Positions 8,216-13,272 of a stretch of 13,272 bases of DNA are shown in pieces. The stretch covers positions 823-14,094 of the forward strand of contig NPFB01000041.1 of NCBI GenBank assembly GCA_014084085.1. The letters are read 5' to 3'. Made by a program: the position numbers and the translations under genes. The notes beneath the pieces are model-generated. The model did not search any database. It had not been told where the DNA came from and worked only from the letters and a program-made list of their open reading frames with translations. Source of the DNA: Hondaea fermentalgiana (Eukaryota > Sar > Bigyra > Thraustochytrida > Thraustochytriidae). The stretch's first letter is position 1; each line of letters starts with the position of its first letter.

Positions 8216-8642
8216 TAATTGCACGGCTAGGGAGGTGTGTTCTACAAGTACTCCCTGCGGGTAGCCGTTGACCACCTCTTTATTCACATCAATTCAATGC
8301 AATGCATTGTAGGCCTCTTGCCAATCACATAAAATGAAGATGGATAACGAGCGTGTCGACAAGAGCAAGGGATGCATGCAATGACGCGCGACAAGAGCCG
8401 ACGCCTGGCAGGCCAGCCATTCTCTGCCAAGTCCACGGACGCCCCGGGTCACATGTATACTGTTCACAGAGGCCAAGTGAAGAGCGAGAAGGTGCACACC
8501 TAGAGTCCCCGGGTACACACCAGGGTCCTCGCCGCATGCTCGCGTGTCTGCGTGAAACGGCCGCTGCTTCTTGCTCTTGGCTCTTGGCAAAGCCAGCAAA
8601 CCCAATTCTCTCCAGCCCAAAAGACAGACCCTCCGACAACAG

Positions 8643-8786
8643 GTACGTGCTAAGCGAGCAGCGGCGTGGCGCGCGGCGTCCGTGGCGAGGCAAACGCGGA
8701 GGGACCTCGCGCCGTCTCTGTCCCTGCGTCGGTTCGTTCGTTTGTCCTACTTCTTCGTGGCGGCTGCCTTGCGCGTTTTCGTGCAG
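8643..8786 (+). other. Candidate 5'-UTR intron of the SPIRAL1-like gene
   Basis: AACAG|GTACGT at 8638-8648 is a strong donor, with the same GTACGT as the coding intron of this gene. A pyrimidine-rich stretch ending TTTTCGTGCAG at 8786 makes a plausible acceptor 144 bp on, close to the 136-bp length of the coding intron. There is no reading frame to confirm it, so this is inference from splice-site appearance only. Confidence 0.35.
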
Positions 8787-8891
8787 TTCGAGACACAACC
8801 AGCAGAGCCCAGCGAGCCCGTTATCGAGAAGTTTGGCGCCGAGAATAGAGGCCGACGTTGTACAACTTGCCCATTGGACTTGGACGGCATC

Positions 8892-8954
8892 AGAGAAGAA
8901 GGAGGAGGAGAAAAAAGGAGAAAGGAAGGAGAAGAAGAAGGAGAAGAAGAAGGA
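8892..8954 (+). repeat. 63-nt uninterrupted polypurine (GA-rich) tract
   Basis: Every base from 8892 to 8954 is A or G, with repeated GAAGAAG and GGAGGAGGAG blocks. It sits in the presumed leader of the SPIRAL1-like gene, about 90 nt before its start codon. Such tracts can form triplex DNA or act as GA-rich promoter or leader elements; which applies here is unknown. Confidence 0.85.
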
Positions 8955-8990
8955 CGAGGACCTTGGTGCTCAGAGAGAAAACACGCGACG

Positions 8991-9125
8991 ATGACTGACT
9001 CGAACTCCGTCAACCAGTTTTTAGGAAACCAAGCGAATAACGATGGCGGACCGCAGCAGTACCCGCACGCACCACTCCAGCGCCCAGCACCACTCGCGGA
9101 GCCAGTGGTCTCTTGGTTGGGGTGA
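8991..9125 (+). promoter_or_regulatory. Overlapping upstream ORF (44 codons) before the SPIRAL1-like start
   Basis: An ATG at 8991 with A at -3 opens a 44-codon frame (MTDSNSVNQFLGNQ...) that ends at TGA 9123-9125. That is past the main ATG at 9043 and in a different frame. If it is in the mRNA, scanning ribosomes would meet it first, so the main protein would need leaky scanning or a later transcription start. Its N-terminal SNSVNQFLGNQANN loosely recalls the SNAFASGxNMNAGN half of the downstream repeats, so it might be a relic of a longer N-terminus. That likeness is weak. Confidence 0.4.
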
Positions 9126-9718
9126 CGAAGAAAAGGCCCCTGCCGTTTCGTCGAATGCCTTTGCCAGCGGTGCCAACATGAACGCCGGCAACGTGATCTC
9201 TGGTACGTTTCATTGCTCATTCTATTTTCGCTGAAAAAGGCCACCGAGCGCTAGGGATCGAGTTCTAACGAAGGAGGACTCAACCTGGTTGCACTTTTAC
9301 TTTGTTTTCCTCATCTTTGCTGCTGCAACAAATCACAGAGCGCTCCACGACCAGGCTGCATGCGCCCCCTGGCGGCTACACGAGCGACATTTTTGGCACC
9401 AACGCGCCCGCAGCACGGGCTGCTCCCCAGCCCCAAACTCGGGCGCCAGCTCCTTCCCAGCACCAGCAGCCGCCCATGCAGCGCCCCGAACAGGTGACTG
9501 CCGCCCCACGCGTCGAGCAGGCACCGGAGCCTGTTCCCATTGTCGACAAGACCAACATTGCCACGACCGCCCCTGCCCCGGGTATCGAAAAGGGCAACGT
9601 CTCCTCCAACGCCTTTGCCAGCGGCTCGAACATGAACGCCGGCAACTTCATCACTGACCGTCCGACAACTCGCGTCCATGCCCCTCCCGGTGGCCGCAGC
9701 CAGATCACTTTCGGCTAA
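9043..9718 (+). CDS. SPIRAL1-like microtubule-associated protein, two exons (9043-9202, 9339-9718)
   Basis: Joining the exons gives 179 residues. Two 39-residue repeats at 35-73 and 141-179 share 28 identical positions. Each reads SSNAFASGxNMNAGN, then a D/E-R-x-TTR core, then HAPPGG, then a final FG. This matches the C-terminal motif of plant SPIRAL1 proteins (GNFxTDRPSTKVHAxPGG followed by a short hydrophobic end), small microtubule plus-end or lattice binders that order microtubules. The animal JPT/HN1 family has a related PPGG box. Residues 4-28 (RSSTR...SQWSLGWGDEE) look like a degenerate third copy, as SPIRAL1 also has at its N-terminus. A Pro/Ala/Gln-rich linker separates the repeats, so the protein is probably disordered. 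The ATG at 9043 has a strong context (ACGATGG) and follows an in-frame TAG near 9025. The second repeat ends exactly at the stop. Likely binds microtubules; effect on dynamics unknown. Confidence 0.88.
9203..9338 (+). other. Spliceosomal intron (phase 1) in the SPIRAL1-like gene
   Basis: GT donor GTACGT at 9203 and AG acceptor AATCACAG ending 9338, 136 bp. It splits codon 54 as G|AG (Glu). Removal restores the first repeat exactly as in the second copy (NVIS-E-RSTTRLHAPPGG), while reading through meets TGA about 10 codons later. The repeat match makes this the best supported intron in the window. Confidence 0.88.
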
Positions 9719-9784
9719 ACATGACCTGTTCCGAATCTCTCACCCTCTTATATCATCAAACATTGTAGTATGCAATCGGAAACT

Positions 9785-11113
9785 CTACATGCTGCCCCTG
9801 CCCGAAGAACTCGAAGAAGAAGAATGTGCTTTCTTGTGATCGCCTTGCAAAACGCCACGAATCGGTGGAATGAATTCCTTTTTGCGCGATACGCGCGGAC
9901 TTGTTGTAAAACTTGCCGCGTGTACCGCACGAGCAATGCCCTCTCTCTCCGCATCGGGAAAGGCCTGCTCGAGTAGGTCACAGTCGCGTCGTGCCGAACA
10001 CAAGACCACGGAGCGATCCTCTTCAATGTCCACAATTGAAAGATAGACGGCCTCGAGGTCACGCTTTTGCAAAATGCGCGGCATTACCTCGAGCACAAGT
10101 TCTTGCAAAACGTGCTCTCGCAGGTAACGCTCATAAAAGGGCTCCACGGTCTCAATCGTACCCCATCCCAGCACAAGTTTGCGACCATTGTCATGCGGAG
10201 ACTGCAAATAGTACGACTTGAAATCGGCGAGTGCGACCTGTTGTAAGGGCATGCCGGTTGTATTGGCCTTGGCTTGGAACTGTCGGTGCGCAAAACGTCG
10301 GACAGCCTTGCGCAGATCATGCTCAGGAAGTTTCGATCCAAGGACACGGCTTCCGTTGCTGCTTGCCCAATGGAGCTTGCTTGCGAGCCAGTGAAGCACC
10401 CTTTCATCCCATTCTGTCGTCGTTGGGCTCTTGAGGTTGAGTGTATCGCTAATAATGCCCCCCATAAGCATACCTGCGATACGTGGCGGCAGCGGTCGCT
10501 TGTACTCGAGGTACTTTGTTGCAATCACTGTAGCACAGCTACCCCAGGGCCGTACGTTGACGTAGATGGGTTTCACCACGAGGGTTGGCGTAGTGGAAAT
10601 GGCGTGATGATCAAAGATTCCCTGAATCTTGGCAGCATCGAGGGCCTTGGCGCGCTGCGCAAAGGCGTTGTGGTCAACCAGAACAAAGTCCTCGCCCTTG
10701 TACGCCTCGTCAACAAGATCGGGCGTTGGGACCGCAAAGAAATCGAGAAGAAATTGTGTCTCACGATTGATGTTACCAGCGCGCATCGCCTTGCCATTGA
10801 AAAGGTATGCAGCTGCCACTGCGCTGGTGATACTGTCGGCGTCGGGCGTCATGTGGCCCACGTAGACAGTTCCCGGTGCAAAGTCAGGGAACGGCGGCAG
10901 CTCCAGCGCGGCCGTCTCGGCTTCTTGCTCCTGGGCGGCCATTTCTATCGCGCTAAGCTCCACGGCGACGGGGTGCAGGTCCACTAGGCCATCGCGAAGC
11001 CTCACTTGCGCCTCGTCTCCCGGCGTCGCCGAGAGCACGAGCCCGACGAGCACCAGACATGCCACACCCGCGACAACGGCGCCTCGCTGCAGATCGCGAG
11101 CTTTCGAGCTCAT
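9785..11113 (-). CDS. Manganese-dependent inorganic pyrophosphatase (family II, DHH), N-terminal membrane anchor
   Basis: Hydrolyses pyrophosphate to phosphate with Mn2+/Co2+. From the chosen ATG (11113) it has 442 residues. Metal-site motifs are all present: GHMTPDADS (86-94), VDHN (146-149), FDHH (167-170), PWGSCATVI (190-198) and GGIISDTLNLKSPTTTEWD (218-236), plus the C-terminal substrate-binding SRKKEF (409-414). Family II enzymes are about 310 residues, so this one has extra sequence at both ends. Residues 11-28 (GAVVAGVACLVLVGLVLS) are a hydrophobic segment right after a short basic N-terminus, like a signal peptide or signal anchor, which suggests a lumenal, secreted or organellar location. 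I chose 11113 because it places that segment at the N-terminus and has G at -3; an in-frame ATG at 11224 would add 37 Arg-rich residues. The tail is poly-Ser in mixed codons. The 3' end converges on the SPIRAL1-like gene with a 66-bp gap. Prune and PPX1 relatives lack this motif set. Confidence 0.92.
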   Translation of the reverse strand: MSSKARDLQRGAVVAGVACLVLVGLVLSATPGDEAQVRLRDGLVDLHPVAVELSAIEMAAQEQEAETAALELPPFPDFAPGTVYVGHMTPDADSITSAVAAAYLFNGKAMRAGNINRETQFLLDFFAVPTPDLVDEAYKGEDFVLVDHNAFAQRAKALDAAKIQGIFDHHAISTTPTLVVKPIYVNVRPWGSCATVIATKYLEYKRPLPPRIAGMLMGGIISDTLNLKSPTTTEWDERVLHWLASKLHWASSNGSRVLGSKLPEHDLRKAVRRFAHRQFQAKANTTGMPLQQVALADFKSYYLQSPHDNGRKLVLGWGTIETVEPFYERYLREHVLQELVLEVMPRILQKRDLEAVYLSIVDIEEDRSVVLCSARRDCDLLEQAFPDAEREGIARAVHAASFTTSPRVSRKKEFIPPIRGVLQGDHKKAHSSSSSSSGRGSM

Positions 11114-11218
11114 GGCGAGGCAGCGACGCGTGCCAGAGGGGCGCAGAGCCTCTCCACGCGCGGTACGTTCGCCGTCGTGGCGTTCACGTTGATGTGCGCC
11201 GAGTCTGTATCTGGCGAT

Positions 11219-11228
11219 TTGCATTTGC
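11219..11228 (-). promoter_or_regulatory. GCAAATGCAA motif upstream of the pyrophosphatase
   Basis: Third exact copy of the decamer, about 105 nt upstream of the preferred start. It contains the alternative in-frame ATG at 11224, so it could be leader sequence, a promoter element or the true start context. Confidence 0.25.
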
Positions 11229-11393
11229 AAGATTGATGTGAGCCCTGAGAATTTCGTCGCACATCATCACCGCAAGTGGCATGAGAGCGTGGCTGACCCT
11301 GAGGCCTCCGGGCATCTACTTCTTTATACACCAAGAAGAAAAACTCGGAGAGGAGATGATCAAAGTGAATAATGAGGATGTTAAAAAAAAAAA

Positions 11394-11419
11394 GGGGGGT
11401 GGGGTGGGGGATTGGAGGG
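11394..11419 (+). other. G-quadruplex motif preceded by an A11 run
   Basis: G6-T-G4-T-G5-ATTGGA-GGG on the plus strand satisfies the pattern of four runs of at least three G with loops of 1, 1 and 6 bases. Eleven A residues (11383-11393) abut it. It lies in the ligase 3' region, and the transcript from that gene would carry the C-rich complement, so any effect would be at DNA level. Homopolymer lengths here are prone to sequencing error. Confidence 0.6.
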
Positions 11420-11486
11420 AAAAGTCTGTTTGGGACCAACTCGGGCCTTTGGCTTGGTCGTGTCCGCACATGGTCTCAGTCGGTCT

Positions 11487-13226
11487 TTACTGCTTTTCCG
11501 CAGTGCGCTCGCGGTCTTGCTGGATAAGAACACGGCGAAGGAGCTTGCCAGACTCGGTCTTGGGCACGAAATCAACAAAGACAACACCGCCACGGAGCTT
11601 CTTGTAAGGCGCAACAATGTCAGCAACATAGTCGACAATATCTTGCTCCGTCGTCTTGTGACCCTCACGCATGACGCAATAGGCGCGCGGGATCTCGCCC
11701 GACTCCTCATCAGGGACCGGGATAACGCAGGTGTCAATCACGTCCGGGTGCGTAAAGACGACGGCTTCGAGTTCTGCCGGGGCCACGGGAAAACCCTTGA
11801 CCTTGATGAGCTCCTTGAGGCGATCCGTAATGTAGACGTAGCCGTGCTCATCAACCTTGGCAATATCACCCGTGCGGAGCCAGCCATCCTCGGTAAGAGT
11901 CTCGCGCGTCTTTTCAGGATCGTTCAGGTAGCCCTTCATGACTTGAGGGCCGCGCACGCAGAGCTCACCCTCCTCGCCCGGCCCAAGCGTCTCGCCCGTG
12001 GAAACATCAACAATCTTGACCTGAGTGTGCGCAATGGGCGGGCCAGCGCTGCCGCCCTTGACGCGATCGTCCGGGTTGCCGGTACCGAGCGGGGAGAGTT
12101 CAGACATACCCCAGAGCTGCTTGACCTCGCACTTGAGACGGTCGCGAACGGCGTTCTCGACCTCGGTGCCAAGCGGGGCCGCTGCAGACTGACAAATCTC
12201 GAGACTCGACATATCGTACTTGTCAACAATGGGCGACTTGCTGAGCTGCAAGAGAATGGGGGGCACAACGTGCGCACGCGTGCATTTGTGCTCTTCAACG
12301 AGGGCGCAAAAACGTTCGAGATCGAAACGCTTCATGGTGATCAGTGGCTTGCCGTGGTACAATGGGCTGTGCACAGAAACGAGAAAGCCGTAAATGTGAA
12401 ACATGGGCAGCGGCGAAAGAACGACAGTCTTATCGTGAAAAAACTTGTTGTCGACCTCATGGCTCTGCAACACGTTCCAAATGAGGTTGCTGTGCGTGAG
12501 CTCGACGCCCTTGGGCTTGCCAGTGGTACCCGAGGAGAATGGCAGGTAGAGCGTAGATTCTGGGTCCGCCGGCGTGTCAGGCAAGAGGTCTGTGACCTTG
12601 GGTCCGGCACGGAAATCGGCAAATTCGTCCGAGACGCAAATGACCTGGCAGATGGCCTCGTCGGGTCCCTTTTCGCGGTTCTTTTGCGAGGCGGCTTCTC
12701 GGGCTACGTGAAGCGTATCCGGATGGGCAATGACAAGTCTTACGTCGGCGCTACGAAGCTGGTTCGCCACCTCGTACTCGCGATAGGCCGGGTTGATGGG
12801 CGTCACGACGGCGCCAAGCTTGGCCGGGGCGTGGAGGGCCGTGAAAAAGTCCACGTGGTTGGGCATAAAGAGCGCCACGCTTGAGCCCTTGCCAATCTGG
12901 AACTCCTCCTGAATCCCGCGTCCGACCTTTTGCACATCGTCGAGGAGATCTTCAAAGCTCCGCTCGTCGCCGGTGACGCCGTCGAGGATCGCGAGGGCCG
13001 AGCCCTGCTTGTGGAAATCGCGCATCATGAACTCCGTGAACCTGTACTTGTCCACGAGCGTCCCGTCCTGCTCGGGAAACGTGCTCGTGTACACGTGGTT
13101 CTCATCCTTGGTCACCGACTGGTACCCGCGGCTGGCGCCGACACCCGCGCCTGCGCCTGCTCCGCCAAGACGGCGCGCGCCGTGTTGGCCGAGCGCCCGG
13201 ACTCCGCGAATTGGCGGCGCGAGCAT
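11487..13226 (-). CDS. AMP-forming acyl-CoA synthetase, 4-coumarate-CoA ligase-like, probable mitochondrial presequence
   Basis: Member of the ANL (acyl-adenylate-forming) superfamily: activates a carboxylic acid with ATP, releasing PPi, then makes the CoA thioester. From the ATG at 13226 it has 579 residues. P-loop LPFSSGTTGKPKGVELTH (228-245), PMFHIYG (274-280), GMSEL (373-377), box II-like GELCVRG (420-426), GWLRTGD (448-454), the hinge DRLKELIKVKGFPVAPAELE (468-487) and the catalytic Lys of PKTESGKLLRR (K561) are all present, so it should be active. The pattern is closest to the 4CL/acyl-CoA synthetase branch; the substrate (medium-chain fatty acid or aromatic acid) cannot be told. Residues 1-37 are rich in Arg, Ala and Gly with no acids, like a mitochondrial transit peptide. 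There is no peroxisomal SKL end. The frame stays open upstream to the window edge, so the true start could be farther out. Confidence 0.92.
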   Translation of the reverse strand: MLAPPIRGVRALGQHGARRLGGAGAGAGVGASRGYQSVTKDENHVYTSTFPEQDGTLVDKYRFTEFMMRDFHKQGSALAILDGVTGDERSFEDLLDDVQKVGRGIQEEFQIGKGSSVALFMPNHVDFFTALHAPAKLGAVVTPINPAYREYEVANQLRSADVRLVIAHPDTLHVAREAASQKNREKGPDEAICQVICVSDEFADFRAGPKVTDLLPDTPADPESTLYLPFSSGTTGKPKGVELTHSNLIWNVLQSHEVDNKFFHDKTVVLSPLPMFHIYGFLVSVHSPLYHGKPLITMKRFDLERFCALVEEHKCTRAHVVPPILLQLSKSPIVDKYDMSSLEICQSAAAPLGTEVENAVRDRLKCEVKQLWGMSELSPLGTGNPDDRVKGGSAGPPIAHTQVKIVDVSTGETLGPGEEGELCVRGPQVMKGYLNDPEKTRETLTEDGWLRTGDIAKVDEHGYVYITDRLKELIKVKGFPVAPAELEAVVFTHPDVIDTCVIPVPDEESGEIPRAYCVMREGHKTTEQDIVDYVADIVAPYKKLRGGVVFVDFVPKTESGKLLRRVLIQQDRERTAEKQ

Positions 13227-13272
13227 GGTGCGCACGAGCTTTGCGAGGCGCGGCGGCGCGGGTCGAGGCGGG

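Larger units (their letters stand above)
8138..9042. other. Divergent promoter and leader region between the TTLL and SPIRAL1-like genes
   Basis: No convincing gene. The stretch separates the 5' ends of the minus-strand TTLL gene and the plus-strand SPIRAL1-like gene, so both promoters should be here. Minus-strand frames of 108 and 157 codons exist but lack an ATG at their 5' end and show no domain. An AATAAA on the minus strand at 8284-8279 has no gene to serve. The region also holds a CAG run, a purine tract, a candidate leader intron and a uORF, listed separately. Confidence 0.55.
11114..11486. other. Spacer between the pyrophosphatase 5' end and the acyl-CoA ligase 3' end
   Basis: Contains the promoter or leader of the pyrophosphatase (or 37 extra codons if it starts at 11224) and the 3' UTR of the ligase, both on the minus strand. 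No canonical AATAAA was found for the ligase. An A-run followed by G-runs lies at 11383-11419. No gene is supported. Confidence 0.5.

Noticed and set aside
8294..8798. Minus-strand frames of 108 and 157 codons with an AATAAA downstream
   Set aside because: Neither frame opens with ATG, both overlap each other and the leader of the plus-strand gene, and neither has a recognisable domain. Only a noncoding transcript remains possible.
11412..12884. 490-codon open frame on the plus strand across the acyl-CoA ligase
   Set aside because: It is antisense to a complete ANL enzyme with every catalytic motif. GC-rich codon use commonly leaves the opposite strand open, and the translation shows no domain.

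Overview
This is a piece of nuclear genome from a microbial eukaryote. The evidence is the 3' end of a beta-tubulin gene, a tubulin tyrosine ligase-like glutamylase, a spliced SPIRAL1-type microtubule protein with a GT-AG intron, AATAAA polyadenylation signals just past stop codons, and Kozak-type starts. Genes are close together, lie on both strands, and nearly all lack introns. The beta-tubulin tail and this compact layout fit a stramenopile, and a thraustochytrid (Labyrinthulomycetes) is my best guess. That placement is inference and would need a beta-tubulin or rRNA tree. I see no bacterial-style operons, tRNA, rRNA, CRISPR array or intact mobile element.

Layout, left to right. 1-315 (+): last 104 codons of beta-tubulin. 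584-1702 (-): protein with a divergent J-domain, tail to tail with tubulin. 1703-3247: 1.5 kb without a convincing gene, holding about three copies of a decayed 164-bp tandem repeat. 3248-4939 (+): unrecognised coiled-coil protein. 5086-5998 (-): WD40-repeat gene broken by several frameshifts and a stop, read here as a pseudogene. 6083-8137 (-): TTLL5/TTLL4-like tubulin glutamylase. 8138-9042: promoter and leader region with a short CAG run, a 63-nt pure purine tract, a possible leader intron and an overlapping uORF. 9043-9718 (+, two exons): SPIRAL1-like protein with two 39-residue repeats. 9785-11113 (-): family II (DHH) manganese-dependent inorganic pyrophosphatase with an N-terminal membrane segment. 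11114-11486: short spacer with an A-run and a G-quadruplex motif. 11487-13226 (-): 4-coumarate-CoA ligase-like acyl-CoA synthetase with a presequence-like N-terminus; its true start may lie outside the window.

Three of the seven recognisable loci concern microtubules: beta-tubulin, a tubulin-modifying ligase and a microtubule-binding SPIRAL1-like protein. The beta-tubulin ends in Glu-Glu-Tyr, a tail that could in principle be detyrosinated as well as glutamylated. The pyrophosphatase and the acyl-CoA ligase share a reaction product: adenylation by the ligase releases PPi. The pyrophosphatase, however, is predicted to be membrane-anchored or lumenal and the ligase mitochondrial, so a functional link is only a possibility. 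I found no clear new multi-gene system. The most notable items are the WD40 gene in decay, the non-plant SPIRAL1-like gene with its overlapping uORF, the membrane-anchored family II pyrophosphatase and the tandem repeat array.
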